64,000 nt of DNA from Campylobacteraceae bacterium (GCA_013373175.1 JABXII010000013.1:62001-126000); one strand, 5' to 3'; positions 8,341 to 17,491 are shown, counted from the first letter of the stretch. Made by a program: numbers and translations. The notes: generated by a model not told the origin, from the letters alone.

Positions 8341-9585
8341 ATGAACAAAAAGATATTAAAACTTTTGCCTCTAACATTTTTAGGGGCAAATCTATATGCT
8401 TTAAATATTAATGAAGCTGTAGATAAAGCATTGACTAATAATAATAGTTACATTAAACAACAATATATTTATGATGAAGCAAAAGCTAATGTAACTAAAA
8501 GTCAAGCTGGATTTTTACCAAAGTTAAATACTTCATATACATACAATGCAAATAAGTATGATATAGGAGATGGAAAAGATAATGCAAATGCAAGTGCAGT
8601 TCTTTCATACAATTTATTTAATGGTTTAGGAGATTACTATAATTTAGATGCTGCAAAGAAAAATAAATTTGCATCTAAATATAGTTTAGACGCTGCAAGA
8701 TTTGATTTAATATATGAAGTAAAAGTAAATTACATAAGCTATTTAAAGAGTCTAAAAAATATTGAGACACTAGAAAATGCTTATAAATTATTACAAAAGC
8801 AGTATAAAGATTCTGAAAATAGATTTGATCAAGGCTTATTAGCTAGAAATGATTTATTACAAGTAAATGCACAAATGCTTCAAGCTAAACAAAATCTTGC
8901 ACGTGCAAAAGCTTCTTCAAAAACTGCTTGGTATAGTCTAAAAAATATTTTAGGTGGAAAATTATTAAAAGAAGAAAAAATTGAAGATTTAAAAAGAGAT
9001 ACTCCTTTTATCTTTGATTATAAAGAAGATGAAATTTTTTCAAGAAGTGAAATAAAAGCTTTAAAGAAAACTGTAGAAGCACTTTCAAGTCAAAAAAATG
9101 CAAATACATATGGAACAGCATTACCTTCAGTATCTTTAGATTTAGCTCATACAAAGTATGGACAAGATGCTTCTTTAAACTCTGATGAACTAGCTTTTGA
9201 TGAACAATCAACAGCAACAGTAAATGTAAAGTGGAATTTATATAATGGAGGAGCAGATAGAGCTCAAACAATAATTTTACGAAAAAGATCTTTACAAGCT
9301 AAAGAGAGTTTAGAAGAGTTAAAATTAGATATTAAATTACAGTATGAAAATGCAATTGAAGAGTTTAATGTTGCAAAATTAAACTATGAAACAGCAAAGA
9401 TATCTTTAGAACAATCAAAAGAAAACTATAAAATAGTTAATAATAGATTTAATGAAGGGTTATCTACAAGTACAGATTTAATAAATGCTAACTTTTTACT
9501 AACACAAGCCAAACAAAGTTTTGATGAGGCTTTTTATGATAGATTCTTAGCAAAAGCTTCTTTAGACAGAATTCTAGAAAGGTAG
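8341..9585 (+). CDS. TolC-family outer membrane efflux channel
   Basis: The 414-residue protein opens with a signal peptide ending near ANLYA, followed by two OEP repeats of long helices and short beta segments (LNINEAVDKALTNNNSY; DLIYEVKVNYISYLKSLKN; then a second repeat ending near LLTQAKQSFDEAFYDRF). The ATG at 8341 is preferred over an in-frame TTG three bases earlier, because AAAGGAG then has a normal 5-base spacing. It completes a tripartite pump encoded in one operon; the gap to the pump gene is 10 bases. Confidence 0.92.
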   Translation: MNKKILKLLPLTFLGANLYALNINEAVDKALTNNNSYIKQQYIYDEAKANVTKSQAGFLPKLNTSYTYNANKYDIGDGKDNANASAVLSYNLFNGLGDYYNLDAAKKNKFASKYSLDAARFDLIYEVKVNYISYLKSLKNIETLENAYKLLQKQYKDSENRFDQGLLARNDLLQVNAQMLQAKQNLARAKASSKTAWYSLKNILGGKLLKEEKIEDLKRDTPFIFDYKEDEIFSRSEIKALKKTVEALSSQKNANTYGTALPSVSLDLAHTKYGQDASLNSDELAFDEQSTATVNVKWNLYNGGADRAQTIILRKRSLQAKESLEELKLDIKLQYENAIEEFNVAKLNYETAKISLEQSKENYKIVNNRFNEGLSTSTDLINANFLLTQAKQSFDEAFYDRFLAKASLDRILER

Positions 9586-9590
9586 TTTTA

Positions 9591-9755
9591 TCAATCGAAG
9601 AATTTGAACTCTTTTTCAAGTTCTTCTTTTGTAGCACCTTCTTCTTTTCTTTTTTTGAACTTTCTCATCGTTTTAAAATATTTGAAACTTTGAAAAAGTG
9701 CAAAAAATACAAAAATAAATAAAAATATTGAGAAGATAATAAAAATTATTTCCAT
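9591..9755 (-). CDS. small single-helix membrane protein (54 aa), unknown
   Basis: An ATG at 9755 preceded by AGGAGA opens a 54-codon frame. The product is one membrane helix (MEIIFIIFSIFLFIFVFFAL) followed by a strongly charged cytosolic tail (KFKKRKEEGATKEELEKEF). It is convergent with the TolC-like gene; its stop lies 5 bases beyond that gene's end. It sits 12 bases after the next minus-strand gene, so the two probably form a pair. I do not recognise a family. Confidence 0.65.
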   Translation of the reverse strand: MEIIFIIFSIFLFIFVFFALFQSFKYFKTMRKFKKRKEEGATKEELEKEFKFFD

Positions 9756-9767
9756 GTTATTCTCCTA

Positions 9768-10079
9768 TTAATCTGAACCAAATCCTAGAAAATTACCTTT
9801 CTTTTCATTCTTTTCTTCTTGTTGTTTTTTAGTAGGAACATTCTCTACACCTTTAAAATCATTAAACCATTTTAATTGTTCTGGTGTACGTTTGATATCT
9901 TTATTTTTATTTGACGAACTAAAGTCAAACCCGCCTTTTCCGAAGTCTATTCTATCATAAACAAGTAATGCGAAAATTATAATTGCAATTGCAACTAAGA
10001 TTTTAAACAGTGTTTGTGATACAGTTGTTGCAACTGTTTTCTTTTTTTGTGTTTTATATTCTTTTGCCATAATAACCAT
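9768..10079 (-). CDS. conserved-looking membrane-anchored protein, unknown
   Basis: The 103-residue product has a Lys/Thr-rich N-terminus, one membrane helix (FKILVAIAIIIFALLVY, about residues 26-42) and a hydrophilic tail with FDFSSSNKNKD and a Gly/Phe end. A second in-frame ATG at 10070 (MAKEYKTQKKK) is an equally good start, and neither has a clear Shine-Dalgarno. It is followed at 12 bases by another small membrane protein. No function can be assigned. Confidence 0.6.
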   Translation of the reverse strand: MVIMAKEYKTQKKKTVATTVSQTLFKILVAIAIIIFALLVYDRIDFGKGGFDFSSSNKNKDIKRTPEQLKWFNDFKGVENVPTKKQQEEKNEKKGNFLGFGSD

Positions 10080-10105
10080 TATTACATAAAAATTATTAAA
10101 GTAAC

Positions 10106-10123
10106 TTTTCTACAAGTAGAAAA
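10106..10123. promoter_or_regulatory. 18-bp dyad between divergent genes
   Basis: TTTTCTAC-AA-GTAGAAAA is a perfect 8+8 dyad with a 2-base centre. It lies in the divergent gap between the 9768-10079 gene and the EAL gene. The tiny loop argues for a protein-binding site rather than a terminator. Confidence 0.4.
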
Positions 10124-10205
10124 TAATTTATATGTCTAAAATAATATTGATACTATTTTATTACTTTTAATCTGTAGAATTACAGGATTAATAGTAGGAA
10201 TGAAG

Positions 10206-12476
10206 ATGGATAGAATAAATTATAAATATACTTTTTTAACAATATTTTTTTTAATGGTCTTTGCATTATTATCATTATTAACTTATTCATTTAAAGTTTC
10301 AAATAAAAATGATATTAATACTTTGTCTGCTGATAGAATAAAAGAAAAGATGTTCATAAAAGAGAAAGAGCTTTTATCTACAATTAATAGTTATAAATTA
10401 ACATTAGAAGCTATTTCTCATAATTTCTTTTTAAAAGAGTATATAAATAAAAATGAAAAAAAAGAAGAACTAGAACAACTACTTATTATATTACAAAAGA
10501 CACTTCCTGAAGCAACGCAAATTAGAGTGTTAGATATGCAAGGAAAAGAAAAGATAAGAATAAATAAAGCATTATATGGAAGGTTAAAGCAGAAAGAGTT
10601 TTTTCATGCAGTTGCACAGAACAAACTACAAGATAAATCAAAAAGAGACTATTATCATATGTTTAAAAATTTAGATGCATATGAAATAGGATTTTCAAAT
10701 ATTGATTTACAAACAGAAAATGGGAAAGTTGTAACTCCTAAACAAACTTCATTAAGAATAGCAACTGTTGCAAATAATAGTAAAGGTAAAAAAAGTGCTA
10801 TTATAATTATAAATATAGATATCATAAAGTTTTTTGATAAGTTTAAAAGAAATGTTTTATATGATGTTATGCTTGTAGATAAAGAAGGAAAATTTATACT
10901 ACATTCTAATAAAAAACATGGCATTCTTTCTGATACATTTAATACATTTCTTTTTAAAGATGCCTTCAATAAAAAAGATACTTTATTAGCATTAAAAAAT
11001 GAGGAACACTCTTCAAATGTTTTTTATTCAAAGAAATTAGATGAATTGAATAATAATCAAGATTTGAGACTAGTTTTAGGTTTAAAATATCAAGAGTTAG
11101 CAGCTATTAAACAAAAAGATAGAGATTTAACTTATTTAATATTTATTTTATTGGTTCTATTTCTTTTACCTTTAATTGTGCATTTTTCAAAAATACCTGA
11201 TAACTTAGCAAATAAATTAAAAACTCAAATGGTAACTGATAACTTAACAAACTTATCAAATAAAGAAGGTTTATTAATTGAGTATAAAAATAATAAAGAT
11301 GCAAAAAAAATAGTTATTATCATAAAAGTTGATAACTTCTTAAAAGTTGCAAATGCCTACGGTTATAAAGTTGCAAATCAATTACTTAAATCAATAACAA
11401 GGTTTTTAGAAGAGTATCAATATAGAGATAAGTTTATGGAACTTTATAAATTAGATAGAGACTCTTTTGCTTTTATATATAATTTTGAAAATAAACATAT
11501 TTTAAAACATGACTTAGAAAAGTTATATAAAGATATTGAGAATGAAGAGTATGTTATTAGAAATAATTTTAAAATCTTAGTTGAGTGTACAGTTTCTTCA
11601 AGTAGTATAGAACCTTTTACAAGTATCTCAAGAAAATTACAAGAAGCAGAAATTGCTTTGGAAACTGCTCACCATAAAAGAAGTGACTTTTATATTTATA
11701 ATAAAAATGATAGAAGAGCAGAATTAAATAAAAATAATATACGATTAGCAACTAAAGTAAAAAAAGCTATAGAAAATGATGATGTTCTTGTCTATTTTCA
11801 GCCAATATATAATAATAGAACAGGGATTATTGAAAAATACGAGACTTTAGCAAGATTAAAATATGAAAATGAGATTATTTATCCTGACGATTTTTTACCA
11901 ATTTTAAAAGATATCAAAAAATATAAAAAAGTTACTAAAGTAATAATACAAAAATCATTTGAGTATTTTCAATATCAAAATTGTGAATTCTCTATAAATC
12001 TTAGTGTGGAGGATATCTCTTCTAAAGAGATGAGAAGTTATATTTATAAAAAAATAAGTGAATATAAAATTGGAAATAGACTTGTAATAGAAGTTGTAGA
12101 GTCTGAAGCAATTGAAAATTATGATAATTTTCTAAAGTTTATAAAAGAGGTTAAATCTTTAGGTTGCAAAATTGCAATTGATGATTTTGGAAGTGGGTAT
12201 TCAAATTATCAATATATTATTAATTTAAACGAATATATTGACTATCTTAAAATAGATGGTACTTTAATAAAAGATATTCATATTAATAGAAAAACACAAC
12301 TATTAGTTGGAACATTAAAGTTTCTGTGTGATAATTTAGGTATTAAAACAATTGCAGAATACATAGAAAATGAAGAGATATTTAATTATGTAAAATCAAT
12401 GGGAATAAACTATTCACAAGGCTATTATATAGGTAAACCTTGCGAAGAGATTATTGCTGAAATAGAGGTTAGTTAA
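10206..12476 (+). CDS. membrane sensor with degenerate GGDEF and EAL (c-di-GMP phosphodiesterase) domains
   Basis: The protein has an N-terminal membrane helix (about residues 8-26), a roughly 280-residue periplasmic sensor region, and a second helix (TYLIFILLVLFLLPLIVHF). A GGDEF-like domain follows in which the signature is replaced by LDRDSFAF, so it should not make c-di-GMP. A C-terminal EAL domain comes last. The EAL motif reads ETLAR. The other catalytic positions look intact (NLSVEDI, VIEVVESEAI, AIDDFGSGYSN, LKIDG, IAEYIEN), so phosphodiesterase activity is plausible. The ATG at 10206 fits AGGAA at 5 bases; an ATG at 10200 has no spacing. Its end overlaps the convergent MFS gene by 8 bases. 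Confidence 0.85.
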   Translation: MDRINYKYTFLTIFFLMVFALLSLLTYSFKVSNKNDINTLSADRIKEKMFIKEKELLSTINSYKLTLEAISHNFFLKEYINKNEKKEELEQLLIILQKTLPEATQIRVLDMQGKEKIRINKALYGRLKQKEFFHAVAQNKLQDKSKRDYYHMFKNLDAYEIGFSNIDLQTENGKVVTPKQTSLRIATVANNSKGKKSAIIIINIDIIKFFDKFKRNVLYDVMLVDKEGKFILHSNKKHGILSDTFNTFLFKDAFNKKDTLLALKNEEHSSNVFYSKKLDELNNNQDLRLVLGLKYQELAAIKQKDRDLTYLIFILLVLFLLPLIVHFSKIPDNLANKLKTQMVTDNLTNLSNKEGLLIEYKNNKDAKKIVIIIKVDNFLKVANAYGYKVANQLLKSITRFLEEYQYRDKFMELYKLDRDSFAFIYNFENKHILKHDLEKLYKDIENEEYVIRNNFKILVECTVSSSSIEPFTSISRKLQEAEIALETAHHKRSDFYIYNKNDRRAELNKNNIRLATKVKKAIENDDVLVYFQPIYNNRTGIIEKYETLARLKYENEIIYPDDFLPILKDIKKYKKVTKVIIQKSFEYFQYQNCEFSINLSVEDISSKEMRSYIYKKISEYKIGNRLVIEVVESEAIENYDNFLKFIKEVKSLGCKIAIDDFGSGYSNYQYIINLNEYIDYLKIDGTLIKDIHINRKTQLLVGTLKFLCDNLGIKTIAEYIENEEIFNYVKSMGINYSQGYYIGKPCEEIIAEIEVS

Positions 12477-13614
12477 AGTTTTTAAAAAGAGCTCTATTTG
12501 AAAATACAAATAGGAAGATTCCTACTAACATTGAAATAAATACTAACATAGTAATATTCCAACCAAAGTTTGCATAAACAAATGATGGTGCAAAAGAACC
12601 AATTGCACCACCTAAATAATAGAAACTAAGATACATACCTGATGTTAAAGCTTTTTGATTTTGCTTTAAAGAGTTTGCAATTCTTGTTGAAACGGTATGG
12701 ATAATAAACATACCTAAACAGAATAAAAATACTAAAGAAAATAAGAATAGGGCATTTGAACTAAAAAATCCTATAGTTGCAATAAAGAATATAATAATTC
12801 CTGCTAAAACTGTTGGAAGTTCTGTTTTAAACAGTGCAATAATCTTATGAATAGTAAGTGAAACTACAATTCCAACACCATATCCAAGATAAAGTAAACC
12901 AATTTGTGTTTCTGTTATATCTGGAACTTGTTCTTTAATTCTAAATGGCAGAATATTTAATATTCCTCCAAAAATAAAGAAAATAACGAACATTAATGAA
13001 TATATTACAACAAACCTTTTATCCCTTAGAATATTTGCAATATCAACTAGTTTGGGTTTTGCTAATTGGGTATCACCTTCAAAAGATAGCTTTCTAATTA
13101 ATAGTAATCCAAATAAAAGTGCTAAGGATAGTGAGAAGAAAACTGCTCTCCACCCAAACTCTGTAGCAATGAATCCAGAGAAAACCCTTCCTACAAGTCC
13201 TCCAAAAACTGTTGCAGCTACATAAATAGACATATTTACTTTTGTTTTTTCTCTATCATTTGCCAAAATAGTCATACATGCAGTTAAAATAGCTGGAACT
13301 ATCATGGCTTCAATTGTTCTAATAGTTAAAAATATTTCATATGAGTTTGAAAAACTAAGTGCTAGATTTGTTATAAATAGGGTGATTGAAGCAACTGTTA
13401 AAACAGTTTTTGTTTTTACTGATTCTAAAATATATCCATAAATAATAGGAGAGATTGCTAAAAAAAGCATGATAACAGCCGTAAAAGATGAAGCTTTTAC
13501 AACTGATACATCAAATTCTTTTGCTAATAGGGGTTGAATAGGTTGTGTAGCATACATTACTGATAATAATACAGTAATTGTATATATTATAATTAGTAGC
13601 TCGTTTCTTTTCAT
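12469..13614 (-). CDS. MFS transporter (YnfM-like, 12 helices)
   Basis: The 381-residue protein has about twelve membrane helices and the MFS pattern (YATQPIQPLLAKEFDVS at the start, GGLVGRVFSGFIATEFGWR after helix 4). It resembles YnfM/arabinose-efflux-like exporters; the substrate is unknown. It starts only 3 bases after the DUF59 gene, without its own good Shine-Dalgarno, so it looks like the last gene of the suf operon. Confidence 0.85.
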   Translation of the reverse strand: MKRNELLIIIYTITVLLSVMYATQPIQPLLAKEFDVSVVKASSFTAVIMLFLAISPIIYGYILESVKTKTVLTVASITLFITNLALSFSNSYEIFLTIRTIEAMIVPAILTACMTILANDREKTKVNMSIYVAATVFGGLVGRVFSGFIATEFGWRAVFFSLSLALLFGLLLIRKLSFEGDTQLAKPKLVDIANILRDKRFVVIYSLMFVIFFIFGGILNILPFRIKEQVPDITETQIGLLYLGYGVGIVVSLTIHKIIALFKTELPTVLAGIIIFFIATIGFFSSNALFLFSLVFLFCLGMFIIHTVSTRIANSLKQNQKALTSGMYLSFYYLGGAIGSFAPSFVYANFGWNITMLVFISMLVGIFLFVFSNRALFKNFN

Positions 13615-13617
13615 TTT

Positions 13618-13962
13618 TTAAATGTGAGCCCCTGAAGCCGCCATAATATCCTTTCCATCATCACTAATCATTGAAGGATCCCAAGGTGGATCAAAAACTA
13701 AATGCACATAAGCCTCATCAATAATATCAGCTGTTTGTGTTACATATTTAACTTGCTCAACTAAGCTTTCTGCAACTGGACAAGCAGGAGAAGTTAAAGT
13801 CATCTCAATTGTTGCATATACATAGTTGTTTTTTTCTTCAAAATCTATTTTATATATTAACCCTAAATCATAAATATTTACTGGTATTTCTGGGTCATAT
13901 ACAGACTTTAATCTTTTAATTACGTCTTCTTTTAAAGCGTCTGTACTTTCTATAATTGACAT
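13618..13962 (-). CDS. DUF59/MIP18-family Fe-S assembly factor (SufT-like)
   Basis: The 114-residue protein shows the DUF59 core: KRLKSVYDPEIPVNIYDLGLIY, the TLTSPACPVAE motif with the conserved Cys, and VHLVFDPPWDPSMIS near the C-terminus. Members help mature or carry Fe-S clusters. Its place directly after sufE in a suf operon agrees. The gap to sufE is 20 bases. Confidence 0.9.
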   Translation of the reverse strand: MSIIESTDALKEDVIKRLKSVYDPEIPVNIYDLGLIYKIDFEEKNNYVYATIEMTLTSPACPVAESLVEQVKYVTQTADIIDEAYVHLVFDPPWDPSMISDDGKDIMAASGAHI

Positions 13963-13982
13963 CTATAATCCTTTATTTATCC

Positions 13983-14396
13983 CTAATTTATAGTTAGGGC
14001 ATACTCTTTAATTTTTTTAATCATGCCAATTACTCCACTTTGTCTGTTTGGAGTAATAACTTCACTAAGACCTAGTTCGTAAACTATATCCATATCAACT
14101 TCTTTTAACTCTTCAACTGTTGAGTCAGAAAAAATATTTAGAATAATATAAACTAAACCTTTTACAATAACTGCGTCAGAAGTTCCTTTAAAATAAAGCT
14201 TACCATCTTTTTTTTGGGCTATAAGCCAAACTTGTGAAGTACAGCCATGTACTATATTTTCAGGAACTTTATATTCCTCTTCTAGTTGGGGAAGTTTTTT
14301 CCCTAAATCAATAATATATTCATATTTTTGTAATTCATCATCAAAAAAGTCTAAATCTTCTTTTATATCTTGAACTCTTTTTTCAATAGTGTTCAT
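13983..14396 (-). CDS. sufE: SufE sulfur acceptor
   Basis: The 137-residue protein matches SufE: an N-terminal helix pair, then the active-site segment VHGCTSQVWL, whose Cys takes persulfide sulfur from SufS. It stimulates the cysteine desulfurase and passes sulfur to the SufBCD scaffold in the cytosol. It starts 8 bases after sufS with its own AAGGA-like site. Confidence 0.93.
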   Translation of the reverse strand: MNTIEKRVQDIKEDLDFFDDELQKYEYIIDLGKKLPQLEEEYKVPENIVHGCTSQVWLIAQKKDGKLYFKGTSDAVIVKGLVYIILNIFSDSTVEELKEVDMDIVYELGLSEVITPNRQSGVIGMIKKIKEYALTIN

Positions 14397-14404
14397 ATTA
14401 ATCC

Positions 14405-15586
14405 TTAACTTAGCATATCAAGCGCTTTTCTCAAAGCTTGTATTAATTTATCTACATCTTCTTTTGTATTATAAAAAGCTATAGAAACTCTTATAGTACC
14501 TTTGATATTTAATTGTTTCATAATTGGTTGAGCACAGTGGTGACCCACTCTTAAGGCAATTTTCATTTTGTCAAGTAAAATTCCAATATCATCATGCATA
14601 ATATCTTTGAAGTTAAAACTTTTACTTCCAATTGAGTCTTCTAAATTATTATAGAAAATTATATTTGGCAATTGGCTTAACTGATTAGTCAAATACTCAT
14701 AAACCTCATGCTCTTGTTTCATTATTACATCATAACCAATTTCATCTAGGTATTCTAGGGCTTTTGCGAAACCTATTACACCTGCAATATTTTGAGTTCC
14801 AGCCTCAAATTTATATGGAGCATCAAGCATAGTTGATTTTGAAAAATCTACTTGGTCAATAGTTGCTCCACCTGTTTGATATGTTTGTACTTCTTTTAGA
14901 TATTCCTCTTTTATATAAATAGCTCCAACTCCTGTTGGTCCAAATGTTTTATGGGCAGAAATTGCAAAAAAGTCTACATCAAGTTCTTGCATATCAACTT
15001 TCATATGTGCTAAACTCTGGGCTCCATCAATCATAACAACACAATCATACTTATGTGCTAACTTTATAATTGTTTTTATATCATGTATTTTTCCAAAGGC
15101 ATTTGAAATATGAGTAACACTTACAAAAGAGTTTGGATTTGCTTTTAAAATATTTTCATAATCTTCAAAATCAAAATCTAAATTTTCATTGCAAGATACT
15201 ACTTCAAGTCCATCACCTAAAGTTCTTCCTTGCATATGCCATGGAACAATATTTGAGTGATGTTCAAGTGAAGAGATGATTATAGTTTTAAACTTTTTTG
15301 CATAAGAAGAAGCAATAAAGTTCATTGATTCTGTAACACCTTTTGTGAATATTATTTGCTCTTTACTTGGTGCATTAATAAACTTTTGTAAAGTTTTTCT
15401 TGCATTTTCATACAGTGTTGTTGCTTTATTTGCATCACCAAAAGAGCTTCTATGTGTATTTGCACAATAGTTTTCATAATACTCAACTTGTGAAGTAATA
15501 ACCTCTTTTGGTTTTTGAGTAGTTGCAGCATTATCTAAATATACAATATCACTATTTGAAAAATAGGGAAAATCTTCTTTAAACAT
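14405..15586 (-). CDS. sufS: SufS cysteine desulfurase
   Basis: A class V PLP-dependent enzyme that takes sulfur from cysteine. Visible are YLDNAATTQKP near the start, HHSNIVPW, FAISAHKTFGPTGVG with the PLP Lys, and RVGHHCAQP with the persulfide Cys on a short SufS-type loop. I chose the ATG at 15586 (MFKEDFPYF) because AAAGGAA stands 6 bases before it. The longer frame from 15601 adds five residues and would place that site inside the gene. The start overlaps the sufD end by 8 bases. Confidence 0.94.
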   Translation of the reverse strand: MFKEDFPYFSNSDIVYLDNAATTQKPKEVITSQVEYYENYCANTHRSSFGDANKATTLYENARKTLQKFINAPSKEQIIFTKGVTESMNFIASSYAKKFKTIIISSLEHHSNIVPWHMQGRTLGDGLEVVSCNENLDFDFEDYENILKANPNSFVSVTHISNAFGKIHDIKTIIKLAHKYDCVVMIDGAQSLAHMKVDMQELDVDFFAISAHKTFGPTGVGAIYIKEEYLKEVQTYQTGGATIDQVDFSKSTMLDAPYKFEAGTQNIAGVIGFAKALEYLDEIGYDVIMKQEHEVYEYLTNQLSQLPNIIFYNNLEDSIGSKSFNFKDIMHDDIGILLDKMKIALRVGHHCAQPIMKQLNIKGTIRVSIAFYNTKEDVDKLIQALRKALDMLS

Positions 15587-16610
15587 AGCTGTTCCTTTCA
15601 TAATTTATCGCATAATCTTTTACTTTTGAGTCTTGTATAGTATCTAAAATCTCATTTTCAATGGCTTTTAAAAGCATTTTTTTAGCCAATGCTTCATCAA
15701 TACCTCTTGATTGAAGATATAGAAGTTGGTCTTTATCTAAAGAACCAGTTGTTGCTCCATGACTAGCTTCTAATTCATCAATATTTATCTCTAAGTGAGG
15801 TTTAGCAAAAATGGTTGCATCATCACTTAATAAAATAGTGTCAGTATTTTGATGAACCTTTGAATATAGTGCTTTTTCATTTACTTTTGACATAGCTTCA
15901 AATACTGCTTTAGAATCATCATGTAAAATATGTTTATACTTTATATTACTTGAATTATTCTTTTCTATATGTGTTGTATTAAAAATAGAAGAAGAGTTTG
16001 CTTTTTCAAAAAGATTTACATAACCATTTATATTTAAAGTTGTATTCTCTTTTTCTAAATTAGAATCATAAATACAAAGAGCAAAACCTTTTCCTAATTC
16101 AAAGTTTGTATGGTTTATAGAAGAGTTATCTTCTAAATTATTTATATAATTAAGTATTAAAGATGTTTTTTCACTCATATCTTGTATTTTTAGATACTCT
16201 AAGTGGGCATTTTCATTTATATTAAACTCTCTATTTACACTATAAAAGTTATTGTCTTTTTCATTTATAAAAACTTCTATAAGAGAAGCTTTTATACCTT
16301 CAGATACATTTACTTTTAAAGAGTTAGTGTTGATACTATTTTCATCTTTTAGTTTGTGAACAATAACAATCGGTTCTTTTGTATCTTCACTTATATTTAG
16401 TTCGTAAGTTTTAGTTTCTAATCTTTCGTTTATTTTAATTAACTCATTTGATGAATCTATAACTTCACTACTTTCTTGAACTTTTAAATCAATTTTATAC
16501 TCATTGAAAGATTCAAACTCTTTTTCTAATAAAGGATTTAAATTTATTTTTCTAAAATCTTCGTCTTTTTTTGTTGGAAATTTTATATTTTCTAATTCAA
16601 TTAATTTCAT
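15579..16610 (-). CDS. sufD: SufD Fe-S scaffold subunit
   Basis: The 343-residue protein has the SufB/D beta-helix core, with the late motif HLEINIDELEASHGATTGSLDKDQLLYL near residue 275 and the YLQSRGIDEALAKKML C-terminal helices. It pairs with SufB and SufC. The N-terminal third is diverged and lower in recognisable motifs, as usual for SufD. It begins 2 bases after sufC and overlaps sufS. Confidence 0.9.
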   Translation of the reverse strand: MKLIELENIKFPTKKDEDFRKINLNPLLEKEFESFNEYKIDLKVQESSEVIDSSNELIKINERLETKTYELNISEDTKEPIVIVHKLKDENSINTNSLKVNVSEGIKASLIEVFINEKDNNFYSVNREFNINENAHLEYLKIQDMSEKTSLILNYINNLEDNSSINHTNFELGKGFALCIYDSNLEKENTTLNINGYVNLFEKANSSSIFNTTHIEKNNSSNIKYKHILHDDSKAVFEAMSKVNEKALYSKVHQNTDTILLSDDATIFAKPHLEINIDELEASHGATTGSLDKDQLLYLQSRGIDEALAKKMLLKAIENEILDTIQDSKVKDYAINYERNSYV

Positions 16611-16612
16611 AA

Positions 16613-17353
16613 TTACTCCAATCCTTGAAACCCAACACTATCAAGTTGTTGAGCTAGTTTATAATCTCCTGTTTTAACTATCTTTCCATCTTTTAAAATA
16701 TGAACAAAATCAGGTTTTACAAGATTTAATAGTTTATCATAGTGAGTAATCATTAATAATGATCTACTTTTATCTTCTAATAGACTATTTATAACTTTTG
16801 CAACAGTTTTAATAGCATCTACGTCAAGCCCTGAATCTATTTCATCTAACATAATTAAGTCAGGTTTTAATAAAAGTAGTTGAATTAACTCATTTCTTTT
16901 TTTCTCACCACCAGAAAAACCATCATTTAAATCTCTTTGTAAAAGTGATTTATCAATATCGAATTTTGCTAACTCACCTTTTGAGTATTTTAAGAAGTCC
17001 ATTGCATCTAACTCTTCTTCTTTGTGGTATTTTCTTTTTTCATTTACAATAGTTTTTAAAAAGTAACTATTATTTACACCAGGAACTTCAACTGGGTTTT
17101 GGAAACTTAAAAATATACCTTCTTTAGCACGTTGTGAAACATCTAATTCTAAAAGGTCTTTATCTTTATATTTGATTCCTCCACTTGTAACTTCACAGTC
17201 ATAGTGGTCACTAATAGTCTTTACAAGTGTTGATTTACCTGCACCATTTTGTCCCATAAGCACGTGAATCTCACCTGGCTTTATGTCTAAATTTAAACCT
17301 TTTAAAATCTCTTTATTTTCTATATTTACTTTTAAATCTTTAATATTTAACAT
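16613..17353 (-). CDS. sufC: SufC ATPase
   Basis: The 246-residue ABC ATPase has Walker A GQNGAGKST, the SufC-type signature FSGGEKKRNE, and Walker B LIMLDEIDSGLDVDA. It powers the SufBCD scaffold. The ATG at 17353 has AAAGGA 7 bases upstream. That Shine-Dalgarno is the 3' arm of the structured intergenic element described separately. Confidence 0.96.
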   Translation of the reverse strand: MLNIKDLKVNIENKEILKGLNLDIKPGEIHVLMGQNGAGKSTLVKTISDHYDCEVTSGGIKYKDKDLLELDVSQRAKEGIFLSFQNPVEVPGVNNSYFLKTIVNEKRKYHKEEELDAMDFLKYSKGELAKFDIDKSLLQRDLNDGFSGGEKKRNELIQLLLLKPDLIMLDEIDSGLDVDAIKTVAKVINSLLEDKSRSLLMITHYDKLLNLVKPDFVHILKDGKIVKTGDYKLAQQLDSVGFQGLE

Positions 17354-17491
17354 TATTTATTCCTTTAAAAATGTTCCATTTTTCAAGGGAACCTTTTTAT
17401 TTATTAACACTTTTTTGTCATGATTTATAAAAAATCATTAAAAAGTGACCAAAAACTCTAAAGGAGATAACGAGTTATCTCTTTTTTTGTT
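17354..17491 (-). promoter_or_regulatory. structured intergenic RNA element, copy A (sufB-sufC)
   Basis: Read on the transcribed (minus) strand, the 138-base gap folds into three parts. Hairpin 1 is at 17464-17481 (GAGATAA stems, CUCG loop), and a conserved UCCUUUAG follows. Hairpin 2 is at 17408-17447 (outer CACUUUUU pairing, inner AUGAUUU/AAAUCAU, 3' bulge GAC). Hairpin 3 is GGUUCC/GGAAC (17373-17377 with 17388-17392). Its loop is complementary over 10 of 11 bases to the segment holding the sufC Shine-Dalgarno (17362-17372). The doeD-doeC gap carries the same layout and conserved single-stranded blocks. Hairpin 1 plus T-rich flanks could also act as a partial terminator. This may be a cis-regulatory RNA or a dispersed repeat. 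Confidence 0.65.
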
